Shown piece by piece: positions 8,736 through 17,564 of a stretch of 32,684 nt of DNA. Both the position numbers and the translations under genes were made by a program. Every line of letters begins with the position of its first letter. Within the stretch, counting starts at the first letter, position 1. Under the pieces are notes generated by a model that saw only the letters and a program-made list of their open reading frames with translations, was not told where the DNA came from and did not search any database. Origin of the DNA: Burkholderiales bacterium (GTDB taxonomy: Bacteria; Pseudomonadota; Gammaproteobacteria; Burkholderiales; Casimicrobiaceae); NCBI GenBank assembly GCA_025925475.1, contig JAICLP010000005.1:1-32684 (forward strand), given 5' to 3'.

Positions 8736-9443
8736 ATGAATTCACGTCAGGCAAGAGTGCGCGCCCGGCGCAATGCGCGCGACCCCGCGCAAACCAAGGC
8801 GAGCATCATCTCCTCGGCGACGGAGGAGTTTTCGGCGCGGGGCGTCAAAGGCGCGCGACTGGACGCGATTGCCAGTCGAACGCGAACGACGCGCGCCATG
8901 ATTTACTACTATTTCGGTAGCAAGGAAGGGCTCTACCTTGCAGTGCTCGAGACGGCATACCGCGGTGTGCGCGAAGCGGAGACAAGGCTCGATCTCGCGC
9001 ACCTGGCGCCCGTCGAGGCGATGCGCCGGCTAGTGGAGTTCACGTTCGATTATTACTACGAACATCCGAGCTTCGTTGCTCTTATCGTTGCCGAGAATCA
9101 GTCCGGCGGCAAGTTCATCCGCAAGCTCGATCACATCGATCGGATGAACGTGTCGATCATCGACACCATTGCCGCCATTCTCCAGGTAGGCGCGCTCGAC
9201 GGCGTGTTCCGACCGGGAATCGATCCCGTCGAGGTGCACATGATGATCGCGGCACTCGGGCTGTTCCAGATCGCCAACCGGCACACGTTCGGGTATCTGT
9301 TCGATCGCGACATGGCGAGCAGACGCTACATCGAGCGAACGAAAGCGCTCGCGAGCGACATCCTTTTGCGTTACCTGAGAGGTGACGTCGAACGCGATGC
9401 ATCGCTGCAGAAGAAGCGGCGCGTGGCGCTGCGCGAGTCGTAG
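8736..9443 (+). CDS. TetR/AcrR family transcriptional regulator
   Basis: MNSRQARVRARRNARDPAQTKASIISSATEEFSARGVKGARLDAIASRTRTTRAMIYYYFGSKEGLYLAVLE: TetR HTH. Start may instead be 8676. Confidence 0.9.
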   Translation: MNSRQARVRARRNARDPAQTKASIISSATEEFSARGVKGARLDAIASRTRTTRAMIYYYFGSKEGLYLAVLETAYRGVREAETRLDLAHLAPVEAMRRLVEFTFDYYYEHPSFVALIVAENQSGGKFIRKLDHIDRMNVSIIDTIAAILQVGALDGVFRPGIDPVEVHMMIAALGLFQIANRHTFGYLFDRDMASRRYIERTKALASDILLRYLRGDVERDASLQKKRRVALRES

Positions 9444-9476
9444 GAGTCTCACGCCGGGCCCCATCGATCCCCGGGT

Positions 9477-10967
9477 TCAGGTAGCCGCGCGGCCTGCCAG
9501 GAAATGCGCAAGAAGCGCCACCGGCCTGCCTGTCGCGCCTTTGTCCTCGCCGCTCTTCGACGCCGTGCCCGCGATGTCGAGGTGCACCCACGGATAGCGC
9601 CTGGCGAACCGCGAGAGGAAACACGCCGCGGTGATCGCGGAGTCCCCGCCCGGGCCGACGTTCGCGAAATCGGCGATGTTCGACTTGAACGTGTCCTGAT
9701 ACTCGTGCCATAACGGCATGTGCCAGGCGCGGTCCCATGCGCTGTCGCCGGCCTCGAGCACCTCGCGCGCGAGCGCGTCGCTGTTGGAGAATACGCCGGT
9801 GGCGATCTCGCCGAGCGCGCGCACGATCGCGCCCGTCAGCGTCGCGACATCCACGAGTACCGCGGGCTCGTACTTCTCGGCGTAGGTGAGCGCATCGCAA
9901 AGGGCGAGGCGGCCCTCGGAGTCGGTATCGAGGATCTCCACGGTCTGGCCGGACATCGTCGTCACGACGTCGCCCGGCTTCATCGCGTTGCCATCGGGCA
10001 TGTTCTCCGCGGCCGGGATGACGCCGATCACGTCGAGCGGCAGCTTCATCAACGCGGCCGCGCGCAGAGCGCCGAACACGCTCGCCGCACCGCACTTGTC
10101 GAACTTCATCTCCTCCATTTCCGAAGCGGACTTGATGTCGACCCCGCCCGTGTCGAACGTGATTCCCTTGCCAACGAGGACGACCGGACGCGCCGCGCCG
10201 GCGCCGCCGCGGTACTCCATGGCGATCAGCTTCGGCGGCTGGCGGCTGCCCCCCGCGACCGCGAGGAAGGCGTTCATGCCGAGCTTCTCGATGTCTCGTT
10301 GGTCGAGGATCGTCACCTCGAAACCGTGCTCGCTGCCCAGCGCTCGCGCCTGCTCCGCCAGATAAGTCGGGGTGCAAATGTTCGCGGGCAGGTTGCCGAG
10401 ATCCTTCGCGAGCGTCATTCCCGCGGCAATCGCCACCGCCCGATCGACGGCAGACCGGGCCACGGATGCCTGCGAGCGGTCCGCGACATGGAAGACGACT
10501 TTCTCGAGCGCGTGCTTCCTTTTCCGGGGCTCACTCTTCAGCTCGTCGAAGCGATACATGCCGTCCGCGACGGCAAGCACCGCCTGCTCGATCTTCCACG
10601 CGCCGTCGCGGTCGTTCACCGAAAGCTCGTTGACGCAGAGCGTTGCGTCGCCGGCGCCCGTCGTGCACAGCGTCCTCGTCGCCGCGCAAAGCGCCGTGTG
10701 ATAGCTGCTCTCGACAAATTCCCGCTCGGGACCCAAGCCAACGAGAAGCACGCGCTCGCAAGGCGCGTTCGGAATCCTGGTGAGAAGTAGTGTCGTGCCG
10801 ATGTCGCCCTCGAGGTCGCCGCGGCTCAGCGCCTCGCTGAGGGCCTGGCCCGATGCGGCATCGAGCTCCATCGCCGACGGCAAAAGCTTGCGACCCTCGT
10901 ACACGCCGACCACGATGCAGCCGGTGCGCTGCTCCGCGAGGCGTCCTCCGTTTACAAGAAATTCCAT
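9477..10967 (-). CDS. pepA: Leucyl aminopeptidase (M17)
   Basis: MEFLVNGGRLAEQRTGCIVVGVYEG...VGKGITFDTGGVDIKSASEMEEMKFDKCGAASVFG...NMPDGNAMKPGDVVTTMSGQTVEILDTDSEGRLALCDAL: M17 catalytic motifs (DTDSEGRL in place of the common NTDAEGRL). Confidence 0.93.
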   Translation of the reverse strand: MEFLVNGGRLAEQRTGCIVVGVYEGRKLLPSAMELDAASGQALSEALSRGDLEGDIGTTLLLTRIPNAPCERVLLVGLGPEREFVESSYHTALCAATRTLCTTGAGDATLCVNELSVNDRDGAWKIEQAVLAVADGMYRFDELKSEPRKRKHALEKVVFHVADRSQASVARSAVDRAVAIAAGMTLAKDLGNLPANICTPTYLAEQARALGSEHGFEVTILDQRDIEKLGMNAFLAVAGGSRQPPKLIAMEYRGGAGAARPVVLVGKGITFDTGGVDIKSASEMEEMKFDKCGAASVFGALRAAALMKLPLDVIGVIPAAENMPDGNAMKPGDVVTTMSGQTVEILDTDSEGRLALCDALTYAEKYEPAVLVDVATLTGAIVRALGEIATGVFSNSDALAREVLEAGDSAWDRAWHMPLWHEYQDTFKSNIADFANVGPGGDSAITAACFLSRFARRYPWVHLDIAGTASKSGEDKGATGRPVALLAHFLAGRAAT

Positions 10968-11031
10968 GAAGCGGTCATTCGAGTACCTTCGCTGCGCGCT
11001 CCGGTGTTCGCGCTCGGGACGGCCGTCGCGC

Positions 11032-12501
11032 TCACGGCGCAGGACGTTGCGTACCGCCGCCTCTGGTCTCCGCAATGCGGCGCGCGAACACGCCAAGGAC
11101 TTCGCGGTAGAGCACGTCGCCCATCACCTGATCTTCGTTACCGGCATCGATGTTCGGGTTGCAATTGACCTCGATCAAATAGATGCGGTCCTCGACCTGC
11201 TTGAGATCGGCGCCATACAGGCTGCGGCCAACCAGATTGGCGGCGCGCAAGGCCGTGTTGATCACCCGCTCGGGTGCTTCACCGATGGTCATCGCTTCCG
11301 TCTTGCCGTCGATCAGCTGCTGGCCGTCGACCACCTTGTTGACCTGCCAGTGACCAGGGGCCATGAAGTACTTGGCGACGAAGAGCGGTCGTCGATCGAA
11401 AACGCCGACGCGCCAGTCGAACTCGCTCGGCAGCCATTCCTGTGCAATGAGGAGTTCCGACTTCTCGAAGAAGCGCTCCGTTTCCTTGCGCAGACTGTCT
11501 TCGGATTCGATCTTCACCACATCGAGCCCGAAGCCGCTGTCCGGCAGCTTGAGCACGCAGGGCAGCCCCAGCGTCCGAACGATTTCGTCCACGTTGCCGC
11601 GGTGCACGATGAGCGTGCGTGGCGTATCGATGCGATGGCGGTTCAGCAATTCCTGCATGAACACCTTGTTTCCGCACTTGAGGATCGACTCGGAATCGTC
11701 CACGACCGGCATGCCAAGCGATTCCGCGCTGCGCACGAACTCCTCGATGATGCCCTCGGGGCCCGCGCGGTTGAAGAGCGCGTCGAACTCGGGCAGGCGC
11801 TCCAGTGCTTCGGGGCCGATGAGCTCGGCTTGCAATCCAACGAGCGGCGCCGCCTTCAGGAACCGCTGCAGCGCTTCCTCGTTGGAGGGTTTGTGCGGTT
11901 CGTTCCGATCCCACAGAATGGCAAGTCGCGGGCCGCCGCGTTTGGCAATCTGCCGCTTCGCGGTAGCGCCTTCCGCGATGAACGACTTGACCGCCTCGAG
12001 CAGGAACGCGCGGTTTTGCAGCGGAATGTCCGCAAGGCCTACGGCCTGCAAGTCGTCGAGGCGCCAGCGTCCCTCTGCGTGCGCAAACAGCACGCGCAGC
12101 AGCGGGACACCAACCTTCGCGAACAGTTGCTCGGCCAGGGCCGGGTGAGTGGAATGCTTTCCGAGGTAGACGTCGAGCTGGAAGCGCTCGCTTTCGTCGT
12201 GATGCAGCGTCTCCTCCACCAGCGGTTGAACTTCGGCCTCGAGCGCCCGGAGATGGGCATCGGACTTGAGGTCCGCGATCGTTTTGACATCCGGGACGGG
12301 GTGCTGGCCACGAGCCTCGGCCAGAAGCGACACGTAGTACCCACGTCCCTGGTAACGGCCGGTGCGGCACAGGTTGAGCACACGCACGCTGCCCTCGTTA
12401 CCGTTCTCGGGTTCCGCCAGGTAGCGGCGCGCCGTGACGATGGTGGCGTCCGCAATCTCGAACCACTCCTGATTCTGATCAGTGATGACGATCGTTTTCA
12501 T
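11032..12501 (-). CDS. RimK family ATP-grasp protein with RimK-like N-terminal (RLAN-type) domain
   Basis: MKTIVITDQNQEWFEIADATIVTARRYLAEPE...RVLNLCRTGRYQGRGYYVSLLAEARGQHPVPDVKTIADL...FNRAGPEGIIEEFVRSAESLGMPVVDDSESILKCGNKVFMQELL...GLPCVLKLPDSGFGLDVVKI...LIEVNCNPNIDAG. Confidence 0.9.
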   Translation of the reverse strand: MKTIVITDQNQEWFEIADATIVTARRYLAEPENGNEGSVRVLNLCRTGRYQGRGYYVSLLAEARGQHPVPDVKTIADLKSDAHLRALEAEVQPLVEETLHHDESERFQLDVYLGKHSTHPALAEQLFAKVGVPLLRVLFAHAEGRWRLDDLQAVGLADIPLQNRAFLLEAVKSFIAEGATAKRQIAKRGGPRLAILWDRNEPHKPSNEEALQRFLKAAPLVGLQAELIGPEALERLPEFDALFNRAGPEGIIEEFVRSAESLGMPVVDDSESILKCGNKVFMQELLNRHRIDTPRTLIVHRGNVDEIVRTLGLPCVLKLPDSGFGLDVVKIESEDSLRKETERFFEKSELLIAQEWLPSEFDWRVGVFDRRPLFVAKYFMAPGHWQVNKVVDGQQLIDGKTEAMTIGEAPERVINTALRAANLVGRSLYGADLKQVEDRIYLIEVNCNPNIDAGNEDQVMGDVLYREVLGVFARRIAETRGGGTQRPAP

Positions 12502-13028
12502 CCAGCGACGTCCCGGCATGCATTCGCCGATTCATACTTCGATCACCAGTCATCGCGCACACGCGGTAGGAGCGAACGGGCGCGTCGCAAGGTTCAAGTA
12601 GGAGAGATAGCAAATCGTGTGATCGTTACAGTCCCACTTTCGGACGCGATCGCGCTGCATTGACGGCTGCGCCGCGTGGCATCCTCGCCGGCTGAAGGGA
12701 CTTTGGCGGGTACGCGCCGAGGTCACAATAGGAACTGAACGCATGTTTGCGTCCGCGTCGGGCCTACGGCTGCGGACGCCGTCGCGACTGATCGGCATCG
12801 AATAACGCGAAGGCGGCCGTGCGCGCCTCACCCTGCTCGATGCGCATACCGCGACAATGCAGAACAAACCTCCGCGGGACAGCTCGCCCCGACCTCACCA
12901 GGACTGCGCCGCGACGCCGGTGCCGGCGAGTTCGGCCAGTTACTGCCTCTGTCGCGGCCCTCCTCTCCAAACACAGTTCATTTCTACGCCGGGTGGTGTA
13001 AGCCGTCCGGCTGCGCGTTTCCCAACGC

Positions 13029-13292
13029 CTATGCTTCGACGAGGATTACCAACGACTCCGGCAACACGCCGTCATACGCCATCGCCTCGGCAGCGGCCTT
13101 GCTTTTCATCGCGGACATCAATGCGTTCATGTCGGGGACGTCCATGAGCACTGCCACGTGCGTCGGGTTCTGCGGGTCAACGAAGGTCCGGATGTTGGTA
13201 ATGCCGAGAGGCCCGAAGAATTCCTTGCGCTTCGGCGAGGCAAGCCAGTGAGCTTTGTCCTTGACATCATGATGCGCAACAATGGTAGGCAT
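13029..13292 (-). CDS. Conserved hypothetical small protein (87 aa), possible dimeric alpha/beta barrel fold
   Basis: MPTIVAHHDVKDKAHWLASPKRKEFFGPLGITNIRTFVDPQNPTHVAVLMDVPDMNALMSAMKSKAAAEAMAYDGVLPESLVILVEA: coherent globular sequence. Fold is inferred. Confidence 0.75.
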   Translation of the reverse strand: MPTIVAHHDVKDKAHWLASPKRKEFFGPLGITNIRTFVDPQNPTHVAVLMDVPDMNALMSAMKSKAAAEAMAYDGVLPESLVILVEA

Positions 13293-13427
13293 TGTGTTTT
13301 CCCAAGGTAGCAGGTCTGTAAGCGCCGCATGCAAACGGCGTCCTCCGGCAAGACGACAGCCAGCATACGCCAAGATGCCGCCAAAGCCGCGTGAACGACT
13401 GCTCCTGCCGCCAGCCGGCACTCGCAA

Positions 13428-14342
13428 TCAGTGCTCGGCATTTCCGCGTAGCGCCGCAAAACCGAACGCGGCCACGCCAAGCACAAGCATCGCCATAGCG
13501 ACCGCGGTCAAAGTCGGTGTCGCTATGGCGCCGGGTTGGACCGGCGAGGGAAGAGGATCGTTGCTGACCGCGACTGCGTAGTCGGCGATGCCGCACAGAT
13601 TCGTGCCGCGGGCCATGTAGATATACCCCTGCACACCCCACGACGTCCCCCGTGAGTTCTTGACGATCCAATAGCCGCCACCGCCAGTGGTATAGCCCAC
13701 GATCAGCACCGCCTGCGTTGGGTCGTTGGCGGTGCAAGGCCCGGTGAAGACTCCGCCTTTGTAGTCATCGAACGCCGCACTCGCGTTGACGAGTGCCAGC
13801 ACCGGACCTCGAGCGACGTAATTCTGGAGCGATATCTCGTCGCCGGGCGGCACCCGTCCCGCACCCGGTATCGTCGTCACCGGCGTGATTGCCCTGCAGA
13901 CTCCTTGACGAGCGGTATAGGGATAGGACGACGTTTTTGCCAGTCCACCCTTGGCGATGACCGTTCTCAATGCCGCGATCGGACTCCCGCCACTGCACCC
14001 CGATTGCGACCCCGTGCAATCGAGCAGTTCCTGCTCGGAGAGAGCGAACAGCTGGCCCGTCCGAATGACGTGACTGGCTTCTACCAGCCCTGTCACCGCG
14101 AAGGCCCAGCTCGCGTCGCACGACCCTTCGTTCTTGACCGGCGTCACCGCTCCTTTCGACCGCCAGTCCACGTCCCCGACGTTGCCTGTAAGTGCGGGCA
14201 GCACGGTGAGCCTGTCGTAGTCTGTTGTGAAGACCGTGGCGCGAGCAGCGCCGACTGCAGCTCCGGCAAGCAGTACGGCGGCGATGACGAGGCGAAGGAT
14301 CACGCAGCAACGCGGGCAGGTAGACCGGTCATGCCGCGGCAT
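13428..14342 (-). CDS. Papain-fold (C1) protein, predicted catalytically inactive, secreted, with C-terminal TM
   Basis: Signal peptide (VILRLVIAAVLLAGAAVGAARA), VDWRSKGAVTPVKNEGSCDASWAFAVTGLVEASH...LSEQELLDCTGSQSGCSGGSP...DPTQAVLIVGYTTGGGGYWIVKNSRGTSWGVQGYIYMARG, C-terminal hydrophobic segment LTAVAMAMLVLGVAAFGFAALRG. Confidence 0.85.
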   Translation of the reverse strand: MPRHDRSTCPRCCVILRLVIAAVLLAGAAVGAARATVFTTDYDRLTVLPALTGNVGDVDWRSKGAVTPVKNEGSCDASWAFAVTGLVEASHVIRTGQLFALSEQELLDCTGSQSGCSGGSPIAALRTVIAKGGLAKTSSYPYTARQGVCRAITPVTTIPGAGRVPPGDEISLQNYVARGPVLALVNASAAFDDYKGGVFTGPCTANDPTQAVLIVGYTTGGGGYWIVKNSRGTSWGVQGYIYMARGTNLCGIADYAVAVSNDPLPSPVQPGAIATPTLTAVAMAMLVLGVAAFGFAALRGNAEH

Positions 14343-14437
14343 ATTATCGCGAAACGTCCAGCAACCGGCGTTGCTCGCTTCCTGTTGGGAAGACCGTCGG
14401 GCGGCCCCGTTCCAACAGACAACATACTTTTCAATCA

Positions 14438-15124
14438 ATGACGGCCAAATCCCCCCAACGCCTACGGCCGAAGCTGATTTCGTTCGACGTGTTCGGCACG
14501 CTGATCAGCGTTCGCGAAAGCTCCTATGGTGCCTTCGAGCGCATTCTGTGCGACGCCGGCGGAGAACGCGTCGACGTGAAGGCGTTCTGGGAGTATTGGG
14601 AGCAGCGGAACATCGCTCATTATTGGGAGCCGTATCGGACTTATCGCGAGATTTGCGAGCTCTCGCTGGAGGAATCCTTCGCACACTTCGGCGTCGCTGG
14701 CGATTGCCGCCTCATCGACCGCTATTTCGACAGCTTTCCGCGCTTCTTTCTCTACGACGACGTCGTGCGCACGCTGGATCGACTGTCGCGCCGCTACCGG
14801 CTGGCCGTCGTGTCCAATATCGATGATGATCTTCTGGCGCTGACGCCGCTCACGCGTGAATTCGATCTCGTGTGCACGGCGCAACGCGCGCGCGGCTACA
14901 AGCCCGACGGCACACTGTTCCGACACCTGATCGATCGTGCGGGCTGCTCCAGGGACGACATCCTGCATGCAGGACAGTCGCAATTCACCGATCTGGTCGG
15001 TGGCAAGCCACTTGGGTTGACCATCGCCTGGATCAACCGGCGCCAGATCGCGCTGGACGGCGCAGTTCCGCGCCCGGACTACGTTTTTCCCGACATTCAA
15101 TCTTTCAGCGAATTCGTACAGTGA
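14438..15124 (+). CDS. HAD family hydrolase (haloacid dehalogenase-like)
   Basis: LISFDVFGTLISVRESSYGAFERIL...YRLAVVSNIDDDLLALT...QRARGYKPDGTLFRHLIDRAGCSRDDILHAGQSQFTDLVGGKPLGLTIAWINR: HAD motifs I-IV. Confidence 0.9.
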   Translation: MTAKSPQRLRPKLISFDVFGTLISVRESSYGAFERILCDAGGERVDVKAFWEYWEQRNIAHYWEPYRTYREICELSLEESFAHFGVAGDCRLIDRYFDSFPRFFLYDDVVRTLDRLSRRYRLAVVSNIDDDLLALTPLTREFDLVCTAQRARGYKPDGTLFRHLIDRAGCSRDDILHAGQSQFTDLVGGKPLGLTIAWINRRQIALDGAVPRPDYVFPDIQSFSEFVQ

Positions 15125-15288
15125 CCCGACAGCGGGTTCCCCAGATCAGCTGGAATGCAGACGTGCAGCGCCGAGATTGAAACGCAAGCGCGTCTTGATG
15201 AGCATTGAACCGCATCGAGTAACGACGGACTCGCTCGTGCAGCCCGTCGCACTCTCGCGATTGGGAACGCTTGCACCTGACTCGCCGG

Positions 15289-16530
15289 TTATGCGCTTCC
15301 TGCGCGATGCTGCGAATAGAAGAATCGGACCATTTCCGCTGATGCGTCGGGTCCGGTTGGGTCGGTGAACGAGCCGCCGGGGCTTCCTCCGGACCATGCG
15401 TGGCCCGCGCCATGCAGTATCCAGTGCTCGATGACCGGCCGACGCGTGCCGTCGGAGAGCATGGCACGCGTATAGGCGCGACCATTCGGGCTCGTACCTC
15501 GATAAACGGTGGACGTCAGGGCTGAGTCATCCGAATTGGCAGCGCGTGCCTGTTCGACGATGGCATCCGCATTCGACGCGTTTACGGTCACATCGTGATC
15601 GCCGTGGAAGATGATCGTTGGAATGGCAGGTCCGGGTTCGGAACGTGGGGCGAAGTCTGCACGACGCGACAAGGACGTTTGACCTGGCGCGCCACCTTTC
15701 ATCGCTGCGAAGGCCGAAGGCACGTCGTGGGCGCACGCGTAAGGCAGACCCGAATGCACGCCAAGGGCGGCATAAAGCTCCGGATACGTCGCTGCAAGCA
15801 CGACCGCCATGGCTGCGCCTGCGGACAAACCTGCAACGAAGATCCGCCGTTGATCGATGCGATAGGCGCCCGCGACTTCACGCGTGATGCCTGCTATGAG
15901 CGCAGGCTCGCCGCGATCGCGGGACTGATCCTCCGTGCGGAACCAATTCCAGCACTTCGATCCGTTCGCATGAGCTTCCTGCGCAGGATAGGCCACGACG
16001 AAGCCGTGTTGGTCGGCAAGCGCGTTCATGCGCGTGCCGGCCGCGAAATCTTCCGGATCCTGAGTGCAGCCGTGGAGCATTACGATCAGCGGCACGGGCT
16101 CCTCGGACGTGCGGCCATAGCTCGCCGGCACGTAGAGCTTATAGGTGCGCGCACCCACCTCGGAGCTGAACGAGCGCGTGACGAATTCGCCAGGACGTGC
16201 CGGTTCGTCGGGGGCCGGGAGACCGCTCGGTGTGTCATCGGGCGTGCGCGATTCCGGCGCGGTGATGTCGACAGCAGCGCCGTCGAGGGTGACAGGACGC
16301 GCAAAGTCCGCGGGCGCTTGCACGCCCACGCCGGCATTTGCGAGCGCCCGCTCGATTGTCTGCGTCACAAAACTTGCCACGCCGGAGCGCGTGTTGAGAC
16401 CCGAGGATGCAAGTGCCGCCGCGATCGTGTGCGTAATTCCTCGCACGTCGACGGGAAGCGTCGCCGGCAATGCGGCGATGGGACGGGCTTGCTCGAGGTA
16501 GCCATGGAACAGATCGTGGAATTTCTTCAA
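15289..16530 (-). CDS. PHB depolymerase-type esterase (alpha/beta hydrolase)
   Basis: YKLYVPASYGRTSEEPVPLIVMLHGCTQDPEDFAAGTRMNALADQHGFVVAYPAQ...RRIFVAGLSAGAAMAVVLAATYPELYAALGVHSG (GxSxG)...GAGHAWSGGSPGGSFTDPTGPDASAEMVRFF. Confidence 0.92.
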   Translation of the reverse strand: MKKFHDLFHGYLEQARPIAALPATLPVDVRGITHTIAAALASSGLNTRSGVASFVTQTIERALANAGVGVQAPADFARPVTLDGAAVDITAPESRTPDDTPSGLPAPDEPARPGEFVTRSFSSEVGARTYKLYVPASYGRTSEEPVPLIVMLHGCTQDPEDFAAGTRMNALADQHGFVVAYPAQEAHANGSKCWNWFRTEDQSRDRGEPALIAGITREVAGAYRIDQRRIFVAGLSAGAAMAVVLAATYPELYAALGVHSGLPYACAHDVPSAFAAMKGGAPGQTSLSRRADFAPRSEPGPAIPTIIFHGDHDVTVNASNADAIVEQARAANSDDSALTSTVYRGTSPNGRAYTRAMLSDGTRRPVIEHWILHGAGHAWSGGSPGGSFTDPTGPDASAEMVRFFYSQHRAGSA

Positions 16531-16561
16531 GATTGTTTCTTTCGGTTGGCAACGTGGGACT

Positions 16562-16996
16562 TCAATGGATCCGATCGGCCAGTGCGCTACGCACCGGCAG
16601 ACTGGCGTGAAAGGCGCCGAGCACCTCGACCGATTCGATCGTCGCGCGCGCGAGCTCGGGTGTTACGTCGTTTGCGATGCGGGCAAGACCGAGCACGTGA
16701 ATGTGAAGCTTCCGCCCCGCCGCGAGCGCCCGTTCGAGGTCCACCCGATCGATGTGCAGCAGGCCGAGCACGAGGTCGCGGCGGGCCACGGTGCGCTTGA
16801 CCGCATCGGCGTGCACGGAGAGTTGATTGCGAATGGCCGTCCGGATCAGGTCCGTGCGGTTTGAATAGAAACCCTCGCGGACGAGAAGGTCGATTTGGCC
16901 GAGGTCGACAACACCAAGGTTGATCGTGAGCTTCTCGCTTTCGCCGATCCGGACACGTGGGTCGGCGGTGTTATCAGCCATCTGCTTACCATCCAT
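16562..16996 (-). CDS. CopG-type (ribbon-helix-helix) transcriptional regulator
   Basis: MDGKQMADNTADPRVRIGESEKLTINLGVVDLGQIDLLVREGFYSNRTDLIRTAIRNQLSVH...: RHH pattern ('ItInLg..dL..iD.LV..G.ysnRtd.iR.AiR.ql'). SD GAGG precedes ATG 16996; alternative ATG 16981. 31-nt gap to the esterase start. Confidence 0.85.
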   Translation of the reverse strand: MDGKQMADNTADPRVRIGESEKLTINLGVVDLGQIDLLVREGFYSNRTDLIRTAIRNQLSVHADAVKRTVARRDLVLGLLHIDRVDLERALAAGRKLHIHVLGLARIANDVTPELARATIESVEVLGAFHASLPVRSALADRIH

Positions 16997-17017
16997 GGAC
17001 CATCCTCTTGGATGGTC
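16988..17017 (-). promoter_or_regulatory. Repeat cluster over the CopG SD/start codon (operator or RNA hairpin)
   Basis: Plus strand ACCATCC (16988-16994), ACCATCC (16999-17005), GGATGGT (17010-17016). Perfect 8-bp inverted repeat GACCATCC-TCTT-GGATGGTC (16998-17017). Confidence 0.55.
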
Positions 17018-17564
17018 ACTTTGCCACACGCAAACGCGTTTGGCAAGCACCGTGGATGACACTCGCTACCGCCGAGCGTCGAGCAGTCGATCTTCAACAG
17101 GGCATGAAAGAGCGGAGGAACAGCAGTGGCAGTTTTGCGCGTCGCCGCTCCTCGCAACCACTTCTGTGTCGCTACCGTCGTGCAATCTCGAGGATTAACC
17201 CTCGGGTCCGGTTCGCGTCTGGCCCAAATCCGATCGCGAAGGTATTTCTTCCGCTCCATCTTCGTTTTCCCACTCGTGAAGTGGGGCCTTGCGTTGTTTT
17301 TCTCCGGCGCCGTTGCGCCGCAGCCATGCGCCGAGGGGGGTGCCGCGCGCAGCGGATAGCGTCCAGCGGTGTTGAGTGACCATGGCTGCCTCGGTTCGGT
17401 AAACGGGCAGTCTGCCGGGCTTGCCATCTTCGGTCGGTGCGCTGGCGCGCATATCCGCGTTCGAGGAGATCAAGGCGTGGATGTCGCGAACACGCGCACT
17501 CAGCAGCCGCGTCGATTGCGCATCGGTTTACGGCGATGCGGGCGCGAAAGGCCAGACACACCCG

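Noticed and set aside
10780-12663. 627-aa plus-strand ORF
   Set aside because: Antisense to the ATP-grasp and pepA genes; Arg/His-rich shadow composition typical of high-GC antisense frames.
12743-12782. GCGTCCGC...GCGGACGC inverted repeat
   Set aside because: 8-bp arms with a long loop in GC-rich DNA, no U-tract; could be chance.
15595-16800. 401-aa plus-strand ORF
   Set aside because: Antisense to the PHB-depolymerase-like and CopG genes; shadow composition.
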